Source of the DNA: an uncultured archaeon
GTDB taxonomy: Archaea; Altiarchaeota; Altiarchaeia; IMC4; SCGC-AAA252-I15
Assembly: GCA_902384455.1 (NCBI GenBank)
Contig: CABMCB010000076.1
Coordinates: 1 to 39,599 of the forward strand
Direction: 5' to 3'
DNA length: 39,599 nt
Within the stretch, counting starts at the first letter, position 1. Every line of letters starts with the position of its first letter. The notes below the pieces were generated by a model, which saw only the letters and a list, made by a program, of their open reading frames with translations, was not told where the DNA came from and did no database searches. Positions 1-7,927 of the stretch are shown here, piece after piece. The translations under genes and the position numbers were made by a program.

Positions 1-285
1 CCAACTACGCCCATACCACAGCAAACCCCCCAAACACCCCCAGAAAAACCACCTGCGGCACCTGCCCCGACAGAACCTGAAAAACAACCCGCCGTACAAA
101 AACTCCCACCCGAAACCCGCCCAGGAAAAGCAATTACCCCCCCAACCCCAGCACCCTCACCCACAAAAACGACGCCAGACACGACAACCCCCTTCAAACC
201 CACAAAAACAGACGTACCCGCAAGCAGCTTCAAAAAACCAACCGGCTCACTAAAACTAAAAACAAAACGCCGACGAAATGTATAG
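1..285 (+). CDS. C-terminal end of a Pro/Thr/Lys-rich protein (5' partial)
   Basis: Frame 1 is open from the first base of the window and ends with TAG at 283-285. The ~94 visible residues are low-complexity: runs of Pro, Thr, Gln, Lys and Ala (PQQTPQTPPEKPPAAPAPTE near the start), ending in a basic tail (LKLKTKRRRNV). This looks like a disordered linker or tail, so no fold or function can be read from it. The stop overlaps the rnhB start by 8 nt, which suggests co-transcription with rnhB. Codons end almost only in A or C, like the genes that follow. The body of the protein lies outside the window. Confidence 0.6.
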   Translation, partial: PTTPIPQQTPQTPPEKPPAAPAPTEPEKQPAVQKLPPETRPGKAITPPTPAPSPTKTTPDTTTPFKPTKTDVPASSFKKPTGSLKLKTKRRRNV

Positions 286-949
286 CCTCAAAAGAGTAGG
301 GGGAGGCGACGAAGCAGGACGAGCCGCAGTCATAGGGCCGCTTGTTCTAGCAATCGCAGTCTACGACGACGAAGGACGAAAAACAATAAAAGAACTCGGC
401 GTCCGCGACAGCAAACAACTATCCCCCAGACAAAGAGAAGAACTCGAACCCCACATAAAAAAAGCGGCCGTAGAATGGGAGGTAATGACCGTATCCGCTT
501 CTGACATAGACCGCAGACGATTAATAGAAAGCCTGAACGCAATGGAAGCACGCGACACAGTCGCATTAATAGGCCAGCTAAAAAGCCACCCCGACTCCAT
601 AATAATCGACGCAACAGACAGCATAGCGGAAAACTACCGCCACCGCATCCTACACCTGCTTGCAGAAACAAACGTCAAACACCAACCAACCCGCATAATA
701 GCCGAACACAAAGCAGACGCAAACTACCTCGAAGTATCAGCCGCAAGCGTCATAGCCAAGGTGGAACGCGACCGCGCAATAAAAGAGCTGGCGAAACAGT
801 ACGGAGACATAGGAAGCGGATACCCCGCGGACGAAAAAACAATCGCCTTCCTAAAACAACTTAAGGCGAAAGGCGAATACCCACCTTTTGTCCGAAAAAG
901 CTGGGAAACAATAGAAAAAATAAAGCAGACCGCCCTCTCAGACTTCTAA
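278..949 (+). CDS. rnhB: Ribonuclease HII
   Basis: RNase HII removes RNA from RNA/DNA hybrids and single ribonucleotides from DNA. The protein has 223 residues, normal for archaeal RNase HII. The acidic catalytic set is visible: D11 and E12 in GGDEAGR, D111 in IIIDATDS, and D147 in HKADANYLEVSAASVIAK. The archaeal signature DSKQLSPRQREEL and the C-terminal SGYPADEKTIAFL are also present. The motif that reads the 2'-OH is normally GRG; here it is GRA (residues 14-16), and the usual GIDEAGRGP begins GGDEAGRAA. ATG at 278 overlaps the upstream stop by 8 nt. The family assignment is secure; the effect of the GRG change is unknown. Confidence 0.93.
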   Translation: MYSLKRVGGGDEAGRAAVIGPLVLAIAVYDDEGRKTIKELGVRDSKQLSPRQREELEPHIKKAAVEWEVMTVSASDIDRRRLIESLNAMEARDTVALIGQLKSHPDSIIIDATDSIAENYRHRILHLLAETNVKHQPTRIIAEHKADANYLEVSAASVIAKVERDRAIKELAKQYGDIGSGYPADEKTIAFLKQLKAKGEYPPFVRKSWETIEKIKQTALSDF

Positions 950-973
950 CCCAAAAACCCCAAACAGTAATGG

Positions 974-981
974 TTTTTAAA
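974..981 (+). promoter_or_regulatory. TATA box for the L10e/aEF-1beta operon
   Basis: TTTTTAAA sits 40 nt upstream of the L10e ATG at 1021. With the usual archaeal TATA-to-start distance of ~25 nt, transcription would begin near 1003 and leave a short leader. Assigned by position and sequence only. Confidence 0.5.
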
Positions 982-1020
982 GGATAACCGCACTATACTT
1001 AGAATATTCGCAATCTCAAA

Positions 1021-1563
1021 ATGGGCTTAAGACCAGCGAAATGCTACCGGTGGGACAGTCCCGCATACACTAGGACTAGTAAGAACCCTGGAGACAGCTT
1101 CATAACCGGAATACCCGGAAGCAAGCTAATCCACTACAACATGGGCAACGTAGCCGCAGCAGACACATTCGACACCGTCATATCAATAGTGCCCAACGGA
1201 AACATCATCCTGCGCCACAACGCGCTAGAAGCAGCCCGCATATTCGTCCAAAAAGCCATCGAAAAGAAGCTCGGAGTCTCAAACTACTTCTTCAAAGTAC
1301 GAGTCTTCCCCCACCACGTCATACGAGAAAACGTAATGGCCACAGGAGCAGGAGCAGACAGAGTCCAAAGCGGAATGCGCCAAGCATTCGGAAAACCAAT
1401 GGGACGAGCCGCCCGAATACGCACAGGACAACCCATATTCTCAATCTACTTCAACAACGATGAAACCCGCCTAACAATAATCAAAGGCGCAGTCAAAAAC
1501 GCAATCAAAAAACTACCCGGCGACCTAACAATCACGCTACAACCAAGCGAACGCAAAAAATGA
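1021..1563 (+). CDS. rpl10e: 50S ribosomal protein L10e (uL16 family)
   Basis: Structural protein of the large ribosomal subunit, the archaeal counterpart of bacterial L16, near the A-site tRNA. The 180 residues start MGLRPAKCYRW, the typical L10e opening. The conserved core follows: HNALEAARIFVQKAIEKK, VRVFPHHVIRENVMATGAGA, DRVQSGMRQAFGKPMG. Length matches the family. The stop TGA overlaps the next ATG (ATGA), so translation of aEF-1beta is probably coupled. Codons end mainly in A or C. Confidence 0.97.
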   Translation: MGLRPAKCYRWDSPAYTRTSKNPGDSFITGIPGSKLIHYNMGNVAAADTFDTVISIVPNGNIILRHNALEAARIFVQKAIEKKLGVSNYFFKVRVFPHHVIRENVMATGAGADRVQSGMRQAFGKPMGRAARIRTGQPIFSIYFNNDETRLTIIKGAVKNAIKKLPGDLTITLQPSERKK

Positions 1564-1844
1564 GCGACAAACCAGCCAAACTAAACGTAGCCGCAACAAT
1601 CCGAGTTCTACCAGACGCCGTAGAAACAGACCTAGACGCAATAACAAAAAAAATCGCCGAAATCACAGCCCCATACGGCCGCGTACACAGCTCGGAAAAA
1701 AAGCCCATCGCATTCGGACTCAAAAGCCTTGACGTAGTACTGCTTCTGGCCGACAAAAAAGGCGGAATAGACGAGATAACCGAGAAAGTCAAGGAAATGC
1801 CGGGAGTAAGCGAAGTAGACGTCATAGACGTCAACCTCGTATAA
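1560..1844 (+). CDS. ef1b: Translation elongation factor 1-beta (aEF-1B)
   Basis: Guanine-nucleotide exchange factor for aEF-1A; it promotes GDP release between elongation cycles. The 94 residues are full length for the archaeal form. Features are VAATIRVLPDAVETDLDAI at the start, the KKPIAFGLKSLDVVLLLADKK core, and the acidic end MPGVSEVDVIDVNLV with the typical ferredoxin-like beta-alpha-beta pattern. It overlaps the L10e stop by 4 nt and ends 6 nt before a convergent gene. The co-location with L10e is a translation operon. Confidence 0.95.
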   Translation: MSDKPAKLNVAATIRVLPDAVETDLDAITKKIAEITAPYGRVHSSEKKPIAFGLKSLDVVLLLADKKGGIDEITEKVKEMPGVSEVDVIDVNLV

Positions 1845-1850
1845 GCCCCT

Positions 1851-2999
1851 TTATTCTTGTTTGCGCCCCGAAATCCTAAGCGCAAAACCCACCACCTGCT
1901 CGGCCGCAATACCCCCTAAATCCCGCCCCCCAAGGCTCAGTCCGACGAAAGGCACAGCAGTAATCTCGTTCACGTAAAAATTCCCCTGCTTATCCAAAAG
2001 ACCATCCACCGCAACCTGCCCGAAAGAACCAAGTAAAGTCTGAATCTCATCAACAACCATATTCGCCCCCAAAAAAACATTACCCGACGCCTTCGCCCTC
2101 AAAAAAGCGTCATCCCCAAAAGCATCCAAAACCCTATCCAAAACAACCTCATCACCACCTCGCGCCGCATTAGACACAATCTTGCCCTCAGCACCCAACC
2201 GACCAAACGCCGCAAGAACATTCACTCGGCCTTCACCATCCCTCTGATAAAGAACCCTCACGTCAGGAGTCCTACCGTCAACTGTAGCGACATCAATAGC
2301 CTGCTGCACAATATACTCCTCTCCCTCAACAGCCGAAACATTCATGGCATGTTCGACAGCTTCACCAAGCCTGTCTTGCGAAAACCTCCATGACTCACGC
2401 CGGTACCTGACTTCAAAACCCTCGTCAGTCCTACGGATTCCAGCCACACCAACGCCCCTCTGCCCGAAACGCGGCTTAAGAACGACTGAACCATACTTAT
2501 CCATCAAATCGCCAACAGCATCCAAAGAAAAAGGCAAAGTCTCAGCAACCCGCACATCACCCTCCGACCCCAAACCAATGCCCGCCAAAAAACTGTAGAC
2601 CCTAAGTTTGTCCCAACTAAGCTCCCTCAAAGGAAGAGGATTAACAAACGGCCTCCTTTCCGCAAGCTCGCGTTCCACAGCCATAAGCGTTGACCTAACC
2701 ACCGGATTAGGGTGCCTTCCTCCCGTCATCCTGTCATAAAATACGTCCGGCAAATCCAACTCCCTCCGCCGCCACTTACCTTCATCATCAAGAACATACC
2801 CCTGAGCCTTCCCAGCTCTAACGTCCAACTCCATAGGAGAAATAACGGCGACTTCAGCGTCGGCATTACGGGCCGCAGCCGCCAGCTTACGATAATACGA
2901 ATCAGCCACCCCAAAATCAGCCTCCCCCCCATCCAGTCTACCTACCATCCCCTTCTCCTGCTGGGACCTGTCTAAAACGCCAATCCTAACCTTCATCAT
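1851..2999 (-). CDS. ATP-grasp enzyme, YheC/YheD-like
   Basis: Predicted ATP-dependent carboxylate-amine/thiol ligase of the ATP-grasp fold; the substrate is unknown. The 382 residues begin KVRIGVLDRSQ, followed by the N-terminal domain with DLPDVFYDRMTGG. The ATP-grasp core has VVLKPRFGQRGVGVAGI (ATP-binding Lys and flexible Gly loop), EEYIVQQAIDV, DVRVLYQRDGEG, NAARGGDEV, and the metal-binding FYVNEITAVPF near the C terminus. Sequence order resembles the YheC/D group that in bacilli is linked to spore coats, so spore terms should not be carried over here. It lies 34 nt downstream of the S2P-like gene and is probably the last gene of the orc1 operon. Codons end mainly in G or T. Confidence 0.75.
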   Translation of the reverse strand: MMKVRIGVLDRSQQEKGMVGRLDGGEADFGVADSYYRKLAAAARNADAEVAVISPMELDVRAGKAQGYVLDDEGKWRRRELDLPDVFYDRMTGGRHPNPVVRSTLMAVERELAERRPFVNPLPLRELSWDKLRVYSFLAGIGLGSEGDVRVAETLPFSLDAVGDLMDKYGSVVLKPRFGQRGVGVAGIRRTDEGFEVRYRRESWRFSQDRLGEAVEHAMNVSAVEGEEYIVQQAIDVATVDGRTPDVRVLYQRDGEGRVNVLAAFGRLGAEGKIVSNAARGGDEVVLDRVLDAFGDDAFLRAKASGNVFLGANMVVDEIQTLLGSFGQVAVDGLLDKQGNFYVNEITAVPFVGLSLGGRDLGGIAAEQVVGFALRISGRKQE

Positions 3000-3033
3000 T
3001 ACCTACCCAAAGTCTAAGGATAAAAGCAGCCAC

Positions 3034-3678
3034 CTAAAGAAGCAGCATGACGACTGCGATAGCAATCATCAAAAGATGCCTGCCCCGATTCCACCGGCCT
3101 ACTGCGGTACCATCTCCCAAAGGCGCTGGAAGCAAAGTCATAAGAGCCAGACTGGCGTTCACAGACACGAAAACGTCAGCCGGATCCCTAACGAGAGTAA
3201 GAGGCGTAAGATAAAAAATAAGGAAGATGCCCGCCAAAAACAGATTCGCGGCAGCACCAGCAGCAGCAACTTCGCCAATAAGATTACCCTCCGCCTCATG
3301 GCGAAGCCGCACCCTACCAACCGCAGCAGCGACAAAACCATACGGAAGAAAACCCGTCAAAGAAGTCAACAACGGAAGAAAAAACAGGCGCTTATCAACC
3401 GTCTGCTCGCTTTCATTATGGTTGTGACGAGCCATATTCTTCTGCCCAGCCTCCTTAAACAGAAGCCCCATAAAAACCGCAAACACAACACAAACAACAG
3501 TGGCAATAGTACCAACATCAACCGACCCATGAGTAAAAAAAACAACAAACGCCACCGCCAAAACCAAACCCGCCTCCATCAAATCCCGGCGCTCAACGTC
3601 ACTAAACTCCCGACTATCCAAACTAATATTCACGCCGCGATGATCACCCTCATACACATTAACATCTTTCAGGCCCAT
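3034..3678 (-). CDS. Site-2-protease-like (M50) membrane protein lacking catalytic histidines
   Basis: 214 residues with about five or six membrane segments. The last part, NASLALMTLLPAPLGDGTAV, matches the second active-site region of site-2 proteases (usually LLPIPPLDG), with D189 kept. GEVAAAGAAANLFLA fits the AGPxxN helix. In the first active-site position, where the family has HExxH, the sequence is KEAGQ (75-79): the Glu remains but both His are replaced. It is therefore probably an inactive homologue, unless the nearby H85/H87 take over metal binding. It starts 2 nt after the orc1 stop and is followed by the ATP-grasp gene. The family call is moderate; loss of the motif is directly visible. 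Confidence 0.65.
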   Translation of the reverse strand: MGLKDVNVYEGDHRGVNISLDSREFSDVERRDLMEAGLVLAVAFVVFFTHGSVDVGTIATVVCVVFAVFMGLLFKEAGQKNMARHNHNESEQTVDKRLFFLPLLTSLTGFLPYGFVAAAVGRVRLRHEAEGNLIGEVAAAGAAANLFLAGIFLIFYLTPLTLVRDPADVFVSVNASLALMTLLPAPLGDGTAVGRWNRGRHLLMIAIAVVMLLL

Positions 3679-3680
3679 AC

Positions 3681-5072
3681 TTAAGAACCACCACCCCCAC
3701 CAAGCAAACGACGAATATCCCCAACATCAAAACGAGGAATAAGACGACGAGTACGGCCGTGAACACCTTCGACGTATAATGCGTCTATGATGCGCAGATG
3801 CTCAAGCTTCTTCACCAGCTCATTGTACTTTTTGATTCCAACACCTGTTTTCCTCCGGTACACCTCGTAAACGCGCCCTGAAACAGGATCCTTAAGCTCC
3901 GCTATAGTCAAAAGCAGAGCCTTATCCTCATCCGACAACGCAGAAAGAACAGAAGAAAGCTCCGCAGCAGAATCCTGCCGCGAAGCCGAAGCATAAACAT
4001 GCTTTTCTGTCACGGCCTTAACCGCCTCCTTTTCGGCTTCATAAACCGCCTGCCTCATAAGTTGGATTCCGAAACGCAAATCTCCCCGCTTCACCGTCTC
4101 AGCGACGACTGCGTCCAAAGCGCCTTCGGAAAATACGTCCGCATACAAACCGTACCTCACCCTGTCTTTGAGTATGTCCCTAAACTCGTCTTCTCCGTAA
4201 GGCGCAAAATGAATGTGCAAGGGATTAAACACGCTCTTGGTCTTGTCGTCCAAGCGGGACAAAGCGCCCGCATCAATCATAATGGCGACTACCCCCACCT
4301 GAGAGTAACCGTAAGTGTCAGACGCCTTAAGCAAATCCACCAAAACCTTGTCTGCATGAGAATTCAACAACAACGCATCAAACTCGTCCAGAAACACGGC
4401 CAAACTCCGTCCGTCTTTAGAAAGCTTCTTGAAAACCTTCTCTTTGACCGATTCCAGAGGTTTTCCGGTGTCCGGCAAATAAACGTCGAAAAGCGCTTCA
4501 TGTATCTTGGCGAAAACAGCGTAAGGTGTAGTGGCGTCTTCGCAGTTGACGTAAACCGGAAGAAGCTTGTGGCTTGTCTCCTTGACTTCTTTGAGCATGA
4601 ACTTCACTGCCGTAGTCTTACCTGTCGCGGGAGGGCCGTAAAGCAGAGTGTTCATCGGCGGCTGACTGCGGAGGCCCGGTTTAATGGATGCTGCCAGTGC
4701 CTTAAGTTGTCCGTCACGGTGTCTGAAGTCTGTTGGAACGTAAGTTGGGGTGAAAACAGACTCGTCTTTGAACAAAGTCTGGTCATCCAGAAGGAGGCTG
4801 CCGCGTTTCACGTTGATTTCTGTTAGCTTTTTGTTAGGTTGGAAGAAAAAGAGTCGGGTATGAGCTTTGGGGGAGGTTTGCACCGCACATGCAACCATCT
4901 CAGCTTGTGGGAACTGAGATTTTGGCATACTTGGCGGCTTTAACGCAGGCAGTCCGCCGCCGCAGGCACCCATGTCGCCCTTTTTGGGTATATTATTTTG
5001 CGGTTTAGGCGGACGTCTGCTTTTTCCCCCGTTGCTCATACCCGGATCCAAGCGGATTATGAGCCCAACCAC
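3681..5072 (-). CDS. orc1: Orc1/Cdc6 replication initiator
   Basis: AAA+ ATPase that binds replication origins and loads the MCM helicase. Visible motifs are Walker A GPPATGKTT (146-154), Walker B LAVFLDEFD (224-232), the sensor region, the GDLRFGIQLMRQAVYEAE lid, and a C-terminal winged helix from about residue 375 (YEVYRRKTGVGIKKYNELVKKLEHL). The core starts near residue 88 (KRGSLLLDDQTLFKDESVF). The ~87 residues before it are Pro/Gly/Cys-containing low complexity, an unusually long extension. The start could be the GTG at 5072 or the ATG at 5039; a TATA-like TTTTTATAGC (rc of 5104-5113) fits either. First gene of a minus-strand operon with the S2P-like and ATP-grasp genes. Confidence 0.93.
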   Translation of the reverse strand: MVGLIIRLDPGMSNGGKSRRPPKPQNNIPKKGDMGACGGGLPALKPPSMPKSQFPQAEMVACAVQTSPKAHTRLFFFQPNKKLTEINVKRGSLLLDDQTLFKDESVFTPTYVPTDFRHRDGQLKALAASIKPGLRSQPPMNTLLYGPPATGKTTAVKFMLKEVKETSHKLLPVYVNCEDATTPYAVFAKIHEALFDVYLPDTGKPLESVKEKVFKKLSKDGRSLAVFLDEFDALLLNSHADKVLVDLLKASDTYGYSQVGVVAIMIDAGALSRLDDKTKSVFNPLHIHFAPYGEDEFRDILKDRVRYGLYADVFSEGALDAVVAETVKRGDLRFGIQLMRQAVYEAEKEAVKAVTEKHVYASASRQDSAAELSSVLSALSDEDKALLLTIAELKDPVSGRVYEVYRRKTGVGIKKYNELVKKLEHLRIIDALYVEGVHGRTRRLIPRFDVGDIRRLLGGGGGS

Positions 5073-5236
5073 CCCCTTTACTTGGTTAAGGTTTTCGTTT
5101 GGGCTATAAAAAGGGTTTGCCTAGAGCGCAAGGGAAAAGTGAGAAAAAACCGCAAAAATCTACTCAAAAACAAGTAATAAATCAAAATTGAGTATTTATA
5201 AGGTGTCTTAACCTAAGCCTAACGCCACAAAAAACA
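5073..5236 (+). promoter_or_regulatory. Divergent promoter region between orc1 and ribB, possible origin
   Basis: AT-rich 164-bp spacer. For ribB, TATTTATA at 5193-5200 lies 37 nt upstream of the ATG. For orc1, a TATA-like run lies at 5104-5113 (minus). A perfect 7-bp inverted repeat, TACTCAA (5161-5167) and TTGAGTA (5188-5194), flanks an A-rich 20-nt spacer just upstream of the ribB TATA box. A second pair, GGTTAAG (5084-5090) and CTTAACC (5207-5213), spans the region. These could be a riboflavin-operon operator or origin-recognition sites beside orc1. No canonical ORB element was recognised. Confidence 0.45.
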
Positions 5237-6383
<1,147 letters not shown>

Positions 6384-6410
6384 AAAACCCAAACGGAGAA
6401 ACCAAAAAAA

Positions 6411-6836
6411 ATGGCATACAAAAACCCAACCCTCGGCATAGTCGCCAGCGAATTCAACTACGACATAACAAACGCAATGGTCGAGTTGGCCAAAGAGCAC
6501 GCCGCATTCCTCGGCTGCCCAGTAACCCACATAGTAAAAGTGCCCGGAGCATACGACATACCGCTCGCAGTCAAAAAACTAATGGAACAAGACGACGTAG
6601 ACGCAGTCGTGACTCTGGGAGCAGTCATAGAAGGCCAAACTGAGCACGACGAAATAGTAATCCAGCATGCCAGCCGAAAGATAATCGACCTATCACTGCA
6701 ATACAACAAACCCGCAGCACTCGGAATAACAGGGCCCGGAATGACACGCCTACAAGCACACAGCAGAATAGACTACGCCAAACGCGCAGTAGAAGCCGCA
6801 GTCAAAACACACAAGGCGCTAAACGAAATACGCTGA
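6411..6836 (+). CDS. ribH: 6,7-dimethyl-8-ribityllumazine synthase
   Basis: Condenses the RibB product with 5-amino-6-ribitylaminouracil to make the lumazine, normally as a large capsid-like shell. The 141 residues show the expected blocks: GIVASEFNYDITNAMVELA, the VPGAYDIPLAVKKL loop, TLGAVIEGQTEHDEIV with the catalytic His of the E/TxHxE region, and the KPAALGITGPGMT stretch corresponding to the family's PVxxGxLT. Last gene of the riboflavin operon. It and ribC are distant paralogues, as usual in archaea. Codon third positions are nearly all A or C. Confidence 0.95.
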   Translation: MAYKNPTLGIVASEFNYDITNAMVELAKEHAAFLGCPVTHIVKVPGAYDIPLAVKKLMEQDDVDAVVTLGAVIEGQTEHDEIVIQHASRKIIDLSLQYNKPAALGITGPGMTRLQAHSRIDYAKRAVEAAVKTHKALNEIR

Positions 6837-6845
6837 ATTTATAAT

Positions 6846-6890
6846 AGTATGAATACTAATATACTACAGTAATATACATATTTTTATACT
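6846..6890 (+). promoter_or_regulatory. Operator plus TATA block of the AbrB-like mini-operon
   Basis: The palindrome AGTATGAATACT (6846-6857) is followed, 21 nt on, by ATTTTTATACT (6880-6890), whose TTTTTATA is the likely TATA box. The ATG is at 6913. The 45-bp block is repeated with the same spacing in front of the minus-strand 41-codon gene (7821-7865). Both share AGTATGRATACT, TACAGTARTAT and ATATTTTTATACT. A common regulator, perhaps the adjacent TrmB-like protein or the mini-proteins themselves, is inferred. Confidence 0.7.
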
Positions 6891-6912
6891 GGGCTTCCGT
6901 TGTCATTTATTG

Positions 6913-7098
6913 ATGGCAACGGTCTCATTGGACATAAAAGACCTAAAGAAACCAAAAATCACTCTTACGCGAACTTTTGTCAAACAAATGGGCTTGTATG
7001 GGGGTGAAATTGTTTTAATACGAAAATATCGGCGTGAAATATACGTGTCAATTATCACAAAAAAAGGGGGTGACTTGAATGATCATCGGGGCTGGTAA
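6913..7098 (+). CDS. Small AbrB/SpoVT-like protein (predicted DNA-binding)
   Basis: 61 residues from ATG 6913 (a TTG directly before it is possible). The pattern ITLTRTFVKQMGLYGGEIVL resembles the swapped-hairpin AbrB core: beta strand, a short helix with xLGLxxGD-like spacing, then beta strand (YVSIITK). No longer domain is present. It overlaps the next small gene by 20 nt, so the two are probably co-translated. It lies directly downstream of the operator/TATA block and may be autoregulatory. Codon usage is mixed, unlike the strongly A/C-ending rib genes just upstream. The fold is a weak call made by eye. Confidence 0.5.
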   Translation: MATVSLDIKDLKKPKITLTRTFVKQMGLYGGEIVLIRKYRREIYVSIITKKGGDLNDHRGW

Positions 7099-7237
7099 AG
7101 TAAAACTTAAGAAACGGGGCGGGGAGATTTGGATGCCTGAACTGGTTTTTTACCAGATTAAGGCATTCAATCCGGACGTAATTAAAGTGAACGTAATAAG
7201 CGACGCAAGAATGGTCTTCAACCCACCGTCCTTATGA
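7079..7237 (+). CDS. Second small AbrB-like protein, overlapping the first
   Basis: 52 codons plus TGA, starting ATGATC at 7079 inside the end of the previous gene. The protein MIIGAGKVKLKKRGGEIWMP continues with ELVFYQIKAFNPD and ends VFNPPSL. The GEIWMPELVFYQI segment again looks like an AbrB hairpin (strand, Pro, helix). The preceding gene's GGGGGTGA lies 8 nt before the ATG and can serve as ribosome-binding site. Its 3' end overlaps the convergent lipoprotein gene by 20 nt. Paired partners that form a heterodimer would be a plausible role, but that is inference. Confidence 0.5.
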   Translation: MIIGAGKVKLKKRGGEIWMPELVFYQIKAFNPDVIKVNVISDARMVFNPPSL

Positions 7238-7547
7238 GTGCGCAGTCGGGTGTAACTTCAATGAATCGGTGTGCTGTGCCTTCGCTGTAGGCGTTGCATT
7301 GGTTTTCTGGCAGGTTGTCGACTGGCTGCCTTGGGTTGTGGGCGACGTCGCAAACCCAGTCTGGATATTCTTCAATGGGGTCGAGTATGCAGGGGCCGTT
7401 TGTCAGGTTGGCGCTTGATGTGAGGATGTGTTTGCAGTAGTTTATGCATGTTTTGGTGGCGTTATTCTGCTCGTTTTCTGTCTGTTGTCCTATGCATCCG
7501 GCGGCTGCGACGCCTATAAGTACGGCGAGAAATAGGTGTTTCTTCAT
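7218..7547 (-). CDS. Small cysteine-containing lipoprotein
   Basis: 109 residues. MKKHLFLAVLIGVAAAGCIG is a clear lipoprotein signal peptide with lipobox AAGC (Cys18), so the protein should be anchored outside the membrane. The mature part has an Asn/Gln linker and then a compact Cys domain (CINYCKHI, GPC, DWVCDVAHNPRQPVDNLP, ENQC, TPDC) that may form disulfides. I recall similar short domains in other uncultivated archaea, but no function is known to me. The gene sits alone on the minus strand inside the regulatory island and has its own 21-bp palindrome at the promoter. Confidence 0.75.
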   Translation of the reverse strand: MKKHLFLAVLIGVAAAGCIGQQTENEQNNATKTCINYCKHILTSSANLTNGPCILDPIEEYPDWVCDVAHNPRQPVDNLPENQCNAYSEGTAHRFIEVTPDCALIRTVG

Positions 7548-7554
7548 CTAAAAT

Positions 7555-7575
7555 TATCTTGGGTCAGCCAAGATA
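7555..7575 (-). promoter_or_regulatory. Perfect inverted repeat at the lipoprotein promoter
   Basis: TATCTTGG (7555-7562) and CCAAGATA (7568-7575) form an 8-bp perfect inverted repeat with a 5-nt spacer. It begins 8 nt upstream of the lipoprotein ATG and overlaps the likely TATA element (TTTATATC on the minus strand). It may be a repressor operator or, if transcribed, a leader hairpin. Its sequence differs from the AGTAT operator of the neighbours. Confidence 0.6.
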
Positions 7576-7674
7576 TAAACCATTTTTCTTATCTGCAAGT
7601 GTGCAGTCAGAGAAAAAAGTATCTCAAATACGGTCGTTTCTATCCAGTGATGGACGTTGCTGGACAGTTTTATC

Positions 7675-7800
7675 CTATCTAGGCTGTTTCCACTCGTCTG
7701 GAAGAATGTTGTAAGGGTCGTAATTCTTCTCTCTTTCCTGCCTTTGTTGACCCCTCTTCTCCACCTCGACGATGTAGTTATGCACGAACGGCCCTCTCAT
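7675..7800 (-). CDS. 41-residue charged protein under the shared operator
   Basis: ATG at 7800-7798 opens 41 codons ending TAG at 7677-7675. The product starts MRGPFVHNYIVEVEKRGQQR and ends NILPDEWKQPR; it is highly charged, with a beta-like start and an Arg/Glu/Gln helix. No family is recognised. The main support is its promoter: the 45-bp operator/TATA block at 7821-7865 points at this ORF, with its TATA 21-34 nt before the ATG. It is divergent to the TrmB-like regulator, a usual position for a regulated target. Without this gene, 7548-7927 would hold no gene. Confidence 0.5.
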   Translation of the reverse strand: MRGPFVHNYIVEVEKRGQQRQEREKNYDPYNILPDEWKQPR

Positions 7801-7820
7801 GTTATATACCCCTCAACCAG

Positions 7821-7865
7821 AGTATAAAAATATACATACTACTGTATCCAATGAGTATCCATACT
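7821..7865 (-). promoter_or_regulatory. Second copy of the operator plus TATA block
   Basis: Read on the minus strand, AGTATGGATACT (7865-7854) is followed by TACAGTAGTATGTAT and TATATTTTTATACT (7834-7821). The distance from the palindrome centre to the end of ATACT is the same as in the block at 6846-6890. On the plus strand the palindrome AGTATCCATACT lies just upstream of the likely TATA of the TrmB-like gene (TTTTATATA, 7873-7881), so one site could control both directions. Confidence 0.7.
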
Positions 7866-7927
7866 ATAATATTTTATATAGTTTAATTTCGTAGACTATA
7901 ATACGTATAATATTCTCTCAAAAACCC

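Noticed and set aside
1851..2999. Spore-coat protein
   Set aside because: The YheC/D name comes from bacilli; in an archaeon only the ATP-grasp ligase fold can be supported.
3999..4826. 275-codon plus-strand ORF inside orc1
   Set aside because: Opposite strand of a clear Orc1/Cdc6 gene with Walker motifs; the frame shows no domain.
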